From: Rhodospirillales bacterium
GTDB taxonomy: Bacteria > Pseudomonadota > Alphaproteobacteria > Acetobacterales > Acetobacteraceae
Reading direction: 5' to 3'
Length of the DNA: 16,931 nucleotides
NCBI GenBank assembly: GCA_903644035.1
Contig: CAHJXG010000356.1
Span: 1-16,931 of the forward strand
Both the position numbers and the translations under genes were made by a program. Each line of letters opens with the position of its first letter. Within the stretch, counting starts at the first letter, position 1. A model generated the notes under the pieces. It was not told where the DNA came from. It saw nothing but the letters and a program-made list of their open reading frames with translations, and searched no databases. Of this stretch, positions 6,655 through 13,098 are shown piece by piece.

Positions 6655-7506
6655 ATGGTTGGGCGTTGTGCGGCGGCTTGCCTGCTTGTCCTGCTGGCCT
6701 GGCCCAGCGCGCCGGCCCTGGCGCAGGAGCCGGGATGCGAGCCTGGCAAGGCCGCACTGAAGTACCCGACCTATGCGAACAGGCTGGTCAAGATCGGCGT
6801 CTCGCCGCTGCAGCCGCCCTACGCCTTCTCCGATCCCGCCTCGCCCGACCGCATGCTCGGGCTTGAGGTGGAGATGGTCACCAAGGCGATGGAGTGCGCC
6901 GGGCTGAAGTACGAGTTCGTGAAAGGGGCGTGGTCCGGCCTGCTGGCCGCCCTGTTCGCCGGGTCGTCCGACCTCATGATCGGCGCCGTGAACTACCGGC
7001 CGGACCGGGCGACGCGGGCGGACTTCATCGTCTACATGCAGGCCGGGCAGAGCATGGAGGTGCAGAAGGGCAACCCCAGGAGGCTCACCCATCCCGACGA
7101 CCTCTGCGGCACCACCGGCACCGCGACGACCGGCAGCTCCTCCGCCATGCACATCGAGCGCCTGAACAAGGCGTGCGTGGATGCGAACAAGCCGCCCATC
7201 ACCTTCCTCCCGGCCGTCGACGGCAACTCCGCCTTCCGCCAGGTGGCCAACGCCCGGGTGGACTTCGCGCTGGACGACGCCGCATCGGCGGGGGCTCGCC
7301 TGCTCAAGGAGCCGGGGATCGAGATCGTGTACACGGCGGCGACGGACATCCTCGCCGGCATGGTCGTGACCAAGGGCAACGCGGAGATGGCAAACATCGT
7401 CCTGGATGGGCTGAGGGTCCAGGAACGTGACGGCGTCCTGGCGGCCCTCGCGAAGAAGTACGGCTTCCCCGCGGAGCTGCTGCTCCCGGTGCAGCTCCGG
7501 CAGTAG
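6655..7506 (+). CDS. Periplasmic solute-binding protein, ABC transporter family 3 (copy 2)
   Basis: 283 residues from the ATG at 6655, with AGGAG 6 bases upstream. Seen: a clear signal peptide (hydrophobic LLVLLAW, cleavage after ALA near residue 23), then the same bilobed domain as copy 1: NYRPDRATRADF (113-124), DLCGTTGTATTG (149-160), VDFALDD (202-208). Hand alignment of residues 28-283 with residues 29-284 of copy 1 needs no gap and gives about 137 identities in 256 positions. Cysteines 28, 81, 151 and 174 coincide with those of copy 1. The gene is followed after 16 bp by the aldolase-like gene, so the two form an operon. The ligand is unknown, probably related to that of copy 1; no permease genes are in the window. 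Confidence 0.92.
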   Translation: MVGRCAAACLLVLLAWPSAPALAQEPGCEPGKAALKYPTYANRLVKIGVSPLQPPYAFSDPASPDRMLGLEVEMVTKAMECAGLKYEFVKGAWSGLLAALFAGSSDLMIGAVNYRPDRATRADFIVYMQAGQSMEVQKGNPRRLTHPDDLCGTTGTATTGSSSAMHIERLNKACVDANKPPITFLPAVDGNSAFRQVANARVDFALDDAASAGARLLKEPGIEIVYTAATDILAGMVVTKGNAEMANIVLDGLRVQERDGVLAALAKKYGFPAELLLPVQLRQ

Positions 7507-7522
7507 CGGGAAGGAAATCGAT

Positions 7523-8275
7523 ATGGGTGGGGCACCGACACCGCCCGGCATGACGGAGTCCGAGTGGGACACGCGCTGCGACCTGGCGGCGCTGTATCGC
7601 GTGCTGCACCAGTTCGGCTGGACCGACCTGATCTACAACCACCTCTCCGCCCGCGTGCCGAACGAGCCCGGCGCCTTCCTGATCAACCACTACGGCGAGA
7701 TGTTCGACGAGGTGACCGCGTCCAGCCTGGTGAAGATGGGTCTGGACGGCGCCGTGATCGGCGGCGGCGGCGTGAACAAGGCGGGCCTCACCATCCACGG
7801 CGCCGTCTACAGCACCCGGCCGGACGTCGCCTGCGTGATGCACACCCATACCCGCGCCGGCGTCGCCGTGTCCGGCCTGCGCCGCGGCCTGCGCCCGATC
7901 AGCCAGGATGCGCTCGAGATCTGGCACGAGCTGGGCTACCACGAGTACGACGCCACCAGCGCGCCGGGCGAGCACGAGGCCCTGGCGCGAAGCTGCCGCA
8001 CCGCCAACGCCATCGTGCTGCACAACCACGGGCTGCTCGCGCTGGGCGCCTCCATCCCGGAAGCCTTCACCCGGATGTACTACTTCGAGCACGCCTGCCA
8101 GGCGGAGGTCGCCATCCGCGCCCTGAACGAGAAGCCGCTCCCGGTCGCCGAGGCGGTCGTGGCCGAGGCCGGGCCGCGCAAGCTGAAGCAGCGTTCTGAC
8201 GGCACCTTCGGCAGCCGCGAATGGGCCAGCGTGCTCCGCATGCTGGATCGCAAGGGCGTCGTCTATCGGGTGTGA
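7523..8275 (+). CDS. Class II aldolase/adducin-family protein
   Basis: 250 residues from the ATG at 7523, with GGGAAGGAA about 8 bases upstream; the frame is open earlier but would overlap the binding-protein gene. Family members include zinc-dependent fuculose-phosphate aldolase and many proteins of unknown reaction. Seen: the zinc histidines His107 and His109 (CVMHTHTRAG) and His168 (LHNHGLL), plus SARVP and NHYGEMFDEV in the N-terminal half. The glutamate found in the PSSE motif of true aldolases is absent: the aligned segment reads NKAGLTIH, with Gly at that position, as in the adducin-like subgroup. An aldolase reaction therefore cannot be assumed; decarboxylation or another metal-dependent step is possible. 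It is the second gene of the plus-strand operon and converges on the amidase with a 12-bp gap. Confidence 0.88.
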   Translation: MGGAPTPPGMTESEWDTRCDLAALYRVLHQFGWTDLIYNHLSARVPNEPGAFLINHYGEMFDEVTASSLVKMGLDGAVIGGGGVNKAGLTIHGAVYSTRPDVACVMHTHTRAGVAVSGLRRGLRPISQDALEIWHELGYHEYDATSAPGEHEALARSCRTANAIVLHNHGLLALGASIPEAFTRMYYFEHACQAEVAIRALNEKPLPVAEAVVAEAGPRKLKQRSDGTFGSREWASVLRMLDRKGVVYRV

Positions 8276-8287
8276 CCCGCGCCGAAG

Positions 8288-9676
8288 TCAGGCCGCGAGG
8301 GCCGGCCGCCGGTCGCGCCACGGCGTGTTCCGCTCCAGGGTATGCGCCGCGCGCAGCACCGTGGCCTCGCCGAAGGCCCGGCCGCCGACCTGCAGCGACA
8401 GCGGCATCCCGTTCGGCCCGAACCCCGTGCACACGCTCATGGCCGGCAGCCCCGTCAAGTTCCACGGCGCCGCGAAGTTGAGCCCCAGCAGCCCGTCCCA
8501 CTCCGAGGTGTCCCGCACCGGCGGCGCCTCGCCGGTCGCCATGCCCGTCACCAGCAGGTCCAGCCCGGCCATGGCGGCGGCGACCTGGTGGCACAGCTCC
8601 CGCCGCCGCCGCTGCGCCTGGAGGTAGTCGGAGCTTCTGAGCGTGGCCGCGAGGATCAGCCGGTTGCGGAGCCGCGTCGAGTAGTCGCGCGGCCGGGTCC
8701 GCAGCCAGTGCTCGTGGATGGCGGCGGCCTCGCAGTTCATGATCACCCGGTTCACCGCGCTGAAGGCGCGCAGCGGCGGCAGGGTCGTCTCCTGGAGCAC
8801 GGCGCCCTCGGACCGCAGCAGGGCCAGGCCCGCCTCGATCCCCGCATGGGTTTCGGCGCCCACCGGGTTATCGGCCTCGAAGAAGTGGCGGACGACGCCG
8901 ATCCGCAGGCCGCGCACGCCCCTGTCCAACTCGGCGCGGTAGTCCGGCAGCGGCACCTGCGCGCTGGCCGGGTCGTCCGGGTCGTGCCCCGCCATCCCCT
9001 GCAGCAGCATGGCGCTGTCCTCGGCCGTCCAGGCCATGGGGCCCACATGGTCCAGCGTGTAGGCGAGCGGGATGCTGCCGGCACGGCTGCACAGCCCGTA
9101 GGTGGGCTTGATGCCGGAGGTGCCGCAGAAGGCGGCCGGGCCGCGGATGGAGCCGCCGGTGTCCGTCCCGGTTCCGCCCAGCACCAGCCCGGCGGCGACC
9201 GCGCAGGCCGTGCCGCTGCTGGAGCCGGAGGTGGAGCGGTCCAAGGCCCAGGGATTGCGGGCCGGCGGCCAGGGCGTTTCGTGGGAAGAGCCGTTCAGGG
9301 CGAACTCGTACATCGCCAGCTTGCCCAGCATGGCCGTCCCGGCCCGCGCCAGCCGGGTGACCACATGCGCGTCCGCGACGGGCACGTGGTCCCGCAGCAC
9401 TCGGGAATGCGCGGTGGTGGCGATGCCCGCGGTATGGAACAGGTCCTTGTGCCCGATGGGGATGCCGTCCAGCGGGGACCGCGGCGACCCGGCCATGATG
9501 CGCGCCTCCGCCGCCCGCGCGTCGGACAGCGCCCGCTCCGGCGTCACGGCGATGAAGGCCGAGATGGCCGGGTCGAGCCGGTCGATCCGTGCCAGGCACG
9601 CCTCCGTCAGCTCCACCGGCGACAGGGAGCGGCCGGCGATGCGCCGGCTGGCCTCCGCGATGGTCAGCGGCGTCAC
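8288..9676 (-). CDS. Amidase signature (AS) family hydrolase, AtzE/GatA-like
   Basis: 462 residues from a GTG at 9676. Seen: the complete Ser-cisSer-Lys triad, Lys77 (GIPIGHKDLF), Ser152 in the STSGSSSGTA loop and nucleophile Ser176 (GTDTGGSIRGPA), with the usual AS spacing. It hydrolyses an amide bond; the family covers amidases, the Asp/Glu-tRNA amidotransferase GatA and the s-triazine-pathway hydrolase AtzE. The GTG overlaps the stop of the 65-residue GatC/AtzG-like gene by 4 bases (GTGA), so the two are translationally coupled and probably form a complex, as AtzE does with AtzG. Being at the end of the hyuBA operon suggests it acts on an N-carbamoyl or similar amide released by ring opening. 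No GatB is present, so a tRNA role is unlikely. Confidence 0.92.
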   Translation of the reverse strand: MTPLTIAEASRRIAGRSLSPVELTEACLARIDRLDPAISAFIAVTPERALSDARAAEARIMAGSPRSPLDGIPIGHKDLFHTAGIATTAHSRVLRDHVPVADAHVVTRLARAGTAMLGKLAMYEFALNGSSHETPWPPARNPWALDRSTSGSSSGTACAVAAGLVLGGTGTDTGGSIRGPAAFCGTSGIKPTYGLCSRAGSIPLAYTLDHVGPMAWTAEDSAMLLQGMAGHDPDDPASAQVPLPDYRAELDRGVRGLRIGVVRHFFEADNPVGAETHAGIEAGLALLRSEGAVLQETTLPPLRAFSAVNRVIMNCEAAAIHEHWLRTRPRDYSTRLRNRLILAATLRSSDYLQAQRRRRELCHQVAAAMAGLDLLVTGMATGEAPPVRDTSEWDGLLGLNFAAPWNLTGLPAMSVCTGFGPNGMPLSLQVGGRAFGEATVLRAAHTLERNTPWRDRRPALAA

Positions 9677-9870
9677 GGCGTGCCGACGGGCCTGAACACC
9701 GGTGCCGGCTCCAGCACGGCATCGGCCGGACGGTCCAGCTCGGCGACCAGGCGCTGCAGCAGCCCGTAGCCCACGAAGAGGGTGTCGATCTCCTCGTCGG
9801 TCAGGGGCACGCCGCTCTCGCGCGCCCGGGCCGCGAACAGCGCCTTTTCGATCGATCCTGCCGCGGCCAT
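9673..9870 (-). CDS. Small GatC/AtzG-like amidase partner (DUF4089-type)
   Basis: 65 residues, ATG at 9870, 10 bases after the aminotransferase stop. The N-terminal half is helical and contains GVPLTDEEIDTL; the C-terminus reads DRPADAVLEPAPVFRPVG. An 'EPAPVFRP' tail after a short two-helix domain is characteristic, from memory, of the DUF4089/AtzG family, a shortened GatC relative that wraps around and stabilises the amidase AtzE. That match is by recognition, not by search. Its stop codon overlaps the amidase GTG by 4 bases, so equal production and complex formation are likely. It has no predicted catalytic residue of its own. Only a distant purine-rich tract (GGAAGGG, 13 bases upstream) serves as ribosome-binding site, so it may depend on re-initiation after the aminotransferase. 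Confidence 0.82.
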   Translation of the reverse strand: MAAAGSIEKALFAARARESGVPLTDEEIDTLFVGYGLLQRLVAELDRPADAVLEPAPVFRPVGTP

Positions 9871-9880
9871 GGGCGGTTCG

Positions 9881-10822
9881 CTACCCTTCCGTGCCGTAGA
9901 CCGGGGTCAGCCAGTGGCGGTATTTCTCCACCCGGCCCGCCGTCACGTCGAAGTAGTGGTCCTGGACCCGCCTGGTGATCGGGCCGACGCCGCCCGCCCC
10001 CAGCGGATAATGGTCGAGCGACAGCATGGGCGTGACCTCCGCCCCGCTGCCGCAGAAGAACGCCTCGTCCGCGATGTAGACCTCCGTGCGGTCGATGTCG
10101 CGCTCGATCACCTCGAACCCCAGGTCGTCGCGGCACAGGTCGATGATCGTCTGCCGGGTGATGCTTTCCAGGATGTCGGCCGTGACCGGCGGCGTGATCA
10201 CCCGGTTGCCGCGGATCATCATGAAGCAGGATGCCGGGCCTTCCGAAACCTTGCCCCGGTCGTTCAGCATCAGCGGGGAGGAGAAGCCGTTCATCCTGGC
10301 CTCCACATGGGCCAGGCGGCTGTTGTGGTAGTTGCCCGCCGCCTTGATGCGCGAGGGCGTCGACACGTCCGTGTTCCGGCGCCAGGTGCTGGTGCAGCTC
10401 TTGACGCCCTCGGTCACCGCCTTGGACCGCGTGCGGCGGTAGGCGAGGCAGTACATGCCCGTGTCGATCTCGGAAGGGTCGAACTGGTTGGACTCGCCCT
10501 CGCCGAAATACACGGTGGGACGGAAATGGACGTTGTCGCGAAAGCCGTTGGCGCGGATCAGCGCCTTGAACGCGGCCGTCAGCTCCTCGTCGCTGTAGGG
10601 AAGGGTCATGCGCATGATCTTGGCCGACTGGCGCAGACGGTCCAGGTGGTCCTGGTTGCGGAAGATGAACAGCTCCTTGCCGTCGTCGCCGGCATAGGCC
10701 CGCACGCCCTCGAACACGCTTTCGCCGCGCACCACGGCCTCGCTCGCCACGTGGATGGTGCCGTCGCGCCAAGCCACGACCTTGCCGTCCAGCCACAGGT
10801 AGGCAGGGGTTTCTTTCGCCAT
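9881..10822 (-). CDS. ilvE: Branched-chain amino acid aminotransferase (class IV PLP enzyme)
   Basis: 313 residues from the ATG at 10822, with CGGAG about 9 bases upstream; a GTG at 10855 is in frame but less likely. It transfers the amino group between branched-chain-like amino acids and 2-oxoglutarate, using PLP. Seen: the N-terminal GESVFEGVRAY (33-43), FRPTVYFGEGE (100-110), the PLP lysine Lys160 in SRIKAAGNYHNSRLA, and Glu194 (KVSEGPAS), which pairs with the PLP ring nitrogen. The stretch after that glutamate (GPASCF) departs from the common GTGAN type, so substrate range may differ from housekeeping IlvE. It lies between hyuA and the amidase pair on the same strand, which points to converting the amino acid freed by the hydantoinase/amidase steps into a 2-keto acid. 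D-amino acid transaminase or ADC lyase are less likely alternatives. Confidence 0.88.
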   Translation of the reverse strand: MAKETPAYLWLDGKVVAWRDGTIHVASEAVVRGESVFEGVRAYAGDDGKELFIFRNQDHLDRLRQSAKIMRMTLPYSDEELTAAFKALIRANGFRDNVHFRPTVYFGEGESNQFDPSEIDTGMYCLAYRRTRSKAVTEGVKSCTSTWRRNTDVSTPSRIKAAGNYHNSRLAHVEARMNGFSSPLMLNDRGKVSEGPASCFMMIRGNRVITPPVTADILESITRQTIIDLCRDDLGFEVIERDIDRTEVYIADEAFFCGSGAEVTPMLSLDHYPLGAGGVGPITRRVQDHYFDVTAGRVEKYRHWLTPVYGTEG

Positions 10823-10844
10823 CACTCGATCTCCGGTCGCTGGA

Positions 10845-10967
10845 TCAAGGGTCACGCAGCGCGTTGGGCTGCGCCACGTGGCCCGACGGGCCGATGCCGA
10901 CCCCGATCACCGTGGTCCGGCCCGAGGCATGGGCGGCCTTGGCGAGGACTTCAACGGGCGTCGGCAT
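10845..10967 (-). CDS. Possible 40-residue ORF coupled to hyuA
   Basis: An ATG at 10967 opens a 40-codon frame ending at 10845, overlapping the last 17 bases of hyuA and stopping 22 bases before the aminotransferase ATG. It has a GGGGG tract about 6 bases upstream. About 34 of 39 third codon positions after the ATG are G or C (hand count), as expected for a real gene here. The peptide begins MPTPVEVLAKAAHASGRTTV and contains IGVGIGPSGH. I do not recognise it. Alternatives: a small operon protein, a remnant of a larger gene, or non-coding spacer with coding-like composition. No signal peptide or membrane segment. If it is not a gene, 10823-10950 is plain intercistronic spacer. Confidence 0.4.
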   Translation of the reverse strand: MPTPVEVLAKAAHASGRTTVIGVGIGPSGHVAQPNALRDP

Positions 10968-13098
10968 GGCTTGCCCCCGGGTCGGCCCCCGGATCGGCCA
11001 TCGTGCCGGCCGGCTGGTTGATGTCGATGATGAGGTTCAGGAACTCATCGACGGCCACGGTCGAGCCGGGACCGATGACGGTGGTCGACTCGCGCTCCTC
11101 CACCACCGCCGGGCCGCGGAAGGCGTCGCCGCTCCGCAGCGCGTAGCGGTTGTAGACCGGGCAGGGCGCATAGCCGGTCTCCGGGAAGTAGACCTGGCGC
11201 TCGCCCTTGATCCGCCCGCCCGTGTCGCCCTTCTGCCCGGCGAAGCTCAGCGTCACGTCCGACTGCGGGGCGGTGGCATGCAGGCGCCAGGTCAGCGCCT
11301 CGATCCCCACGCCGTCGATGCGGCGGCCGAACAGCTCCTCATACTTGCGGAAGAACTGCGCGCGGACCTCGTCCAGCGCCGCCCCGTGCAGCGCCCCGTC
11401 CGGCAGGGGCACGCTGATCTCGAAGCCCTGGCCGACATGGCGCATCTCGGCATGGCGCGTGAAGGTCAGCTCCTCCACCCGTGCGCCGGCCTCCACCAGG
11501 CGCTCGACCGCCGCGGCCCTCATGTCCTCGAAGAAGCCGTTCACCTCGCTCCAGTCGGCGACGTCCAGCCGGGTCACGTAGCTGCGGACCATGTCCACCG
11601 CCGGGGCAGCGACCAGGAAGCCGAGCGCGGACATCACGCCGGCGCCCAGCGGGCAGATCAGCCGCCGCAGCTTCAGCAGCTTGGCCAGGCCGTAGGCATG
11701 GACGGGACCGGCGCCGCCAAAGGCGATCATGGTGTAGCGGCGGGGATCGCGGCCCTTCTCGGCGATATACATCCGGGTCGCCGCCGCCATGTTCTCGTTG
11801 ACGATGGCGTGGATGCCCGCGGCCCCCTGCTCGACCGTCATGCCGAGCGGCCTGGCGATCTTGGCGTCCACCGCCTGCCGCACCGCCCCGAGGTCCAGCG
11901 ACATGTCGCCGCCCAGGAAGAAGTCCGGCGACAGATAGCCCAGCAGCAGGTCCGCGTCCGTCACGGCCGGGTCCTCGCCGCCGCGGCGGTAGCAGACCGG
12001 GCCGGGCTCGGAGCCAGCGCTCTCGGGTCCCACCTTCAGCAATCCCATGCCGTCGATCCAGGCGGTGGAGCCGCCGCCCGCGCCGATCTCGATCAGGTCG
12101 ATCACCGGCACCTTCAGCGGCAGGCCGGACCCCTTGCGGAACCGCTTGACCCGGCCGGCCTCGAACTCGCTCGAATGCTCGGGCGCCCCGTCCTCGATCA
12201 GGCACATCTTGGCCGTGGTGCCGCCCATGTCGAAGGAGATCAGGTGGTCGGTGCCGGTCAGCTTGGCATAGAGCGCGGCGGCGATGGCGCCCGCCGCGGG
12301 GCCGGACTCGATCAGCTGCACCGGGAAGCGGGACGCCGTCTCGATGGTCGCCAGCCCGCCGGCGGACAGCATGATGGACAGGGTGCCGCGATGGCCCAGC
12401 CCGGACAGCTGCTCGGCGAGCCGCGCCAGGTAGCGCTGCATCAGCGGCTGCACGTAGGCGTTCGCGGTCGCCGTGTTGCTCCGCTCGTATTCCCGGATCT
12501 CGGGCGCCACGGCGGAACCCAGCGTCACCGGCACGCCGGGGTACTCGGCCTGCAGGATGGCCAGCGCCTCCCGCTCGTGCACGTCGTTGCGGTAGGAATG
12601 CAGGAACGACACCGCGATCGCCTCGACCTTCTGCTCCAGCAGCCAGTCGATGGCGGAGCGGAACCCGGCCTTGTCCAGCGGGCGCAGCACCGCGCCGGTC
12701 GCGTCGATGCGCTCGTCCACCTCCCGGCGCAGGTGCCGGGGCACCAGCGGCTTCGGCTTCTCCAGGAACAGGTCGTAGAGGTCGTAGCGGATCTCGTGCC
12801 CCATCTCGAGCACGTCGCGGAAGCCGCCCGTGGTGACCAGGCCGACCTTGGCGCCCTTGCGCTCGATGACGGTGTTGGTGACCAGGGTGGTCCCGTGCAC
12901 CACGCCGTCCAGCGTGCCGATCTCCACCGCGGCCTCGCGGACGATCCGCTCGATGCCGGCGATGATCGCCTCGCTGGGGTCGCGCGGCGTGGTCAGCTGC
13001 TTGCCCAGGAAGATCAGCTTGCGGTGGTCATCGACCAGCACGAAGTCGGTGAAGGTGCCGCCGACGTCCACGCCGATCCGAACGCGGGCCACGGACAT
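10951..13098 (-). CDS. hyuA: HyuA: ATP-dependent hydantoinase/oxoprolinase subunit A
   Basis: 715 residues, normal for the family. The ATG at 13098 shares its A with the last base of the hyuB stop (TGATG) and has GGAGGAGGGG just upstream; a GTG at 13101 is possible. HyuA with HyuB hydrolyses hydantoins, N-methylhydantoins, 5-oxoproline or related cyclic amides using ATP; acetone and acetophenone carboxylases are relatives. Seen: N-terminal nucleotide-binding GVDVGGTFTDF (9-19), the second ASKHA-like block FDMGGTTAK (289-297), glycine-rich IEIGAGGGS (336-344) and AFGGAGPVH (459-467). The C-terminal domain ends with GPAVVEERESTTVIGPG. All hallmark motifs are intact, so it should be functional. 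The substrate cannot be read from sequence; neighbouring amidase and aminotransferase genes favour an amino-acid-derived ring. Confidence 0.95.
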   Translation of the reverse strand: MSVARVRIGVDVGGTFTDFVLVDDHRKLIFLGKQLTTPRDPSEAIIAGIERIVREAAVEIGTLDGVVHGTTLVTNTVIERKGAKVGLVTTGGFRDVLEMGHEIRYDLYDLFLEKPKPLVPRHLRREVDERIDATGAVLRPLDKAGFRSAIDWLLEQKVEAIAVSFLHSYRNDVHEREALAILQAEYPGVPVTLGSAVAPEIREYERSNTATANAYVQPLMQRYLARLAEQLSGLGHRGTLSIMLSAGGLATIETASRFPVQLIESGPAAGAIAAALYAKLTGTDHLISFDMGGTTAKMCLIEDGAPEHSSEFEAGRVKRFRKGSGLPLKVPVIDLIEIGAGGGSTAWIDGMGLLKVGPESAGSEPGPVCYRRGGEDPAVTDADLLLGYLSPDFFLGGDMSLDLGAVRQAVDAKIARPLGMTVEQGAAGIHAIVNENMAAATRMYIAEKGRDPRRYTMIAFGGAGPVHAYGLAKLLKLRRLICPLGAGVMSALGFLVAAPAVDMVRSYVTRLDVADWSEVNGFFEDMRAAAVERLVEAGARVEELTFTRHAEMRHVGQGFEISVPLPDGALHGAALDEVRAQFFRKYEELFGRRIDGVGIEALTWRLHATAPQSDVTLSFAGQKGDTGGRIKGERQVYFPETGYAPCPVYNRYALRSGDAFRGPAVVEERESTTVIGPGSTVAVDEFLNLIIDINQPAGTMADPGADPGASHADAR

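Noticed and set aside
7322..7336. A further GTGTAC-containing match to the shared operator motif.
   Set aside because: It lies inside the coding sequence of binding protein 2, matches only the short core and has no promoter nearby; likely chance.
6400..7572. Extension of the minus-strand binding-protein frame to 675 residues, as if an N-terminal fusion.
   Set aside because: The extra part runs antisense through the second binding-protein gene and the divergent promoter. The signal peptide at the ATG at 6399 marks the true start.
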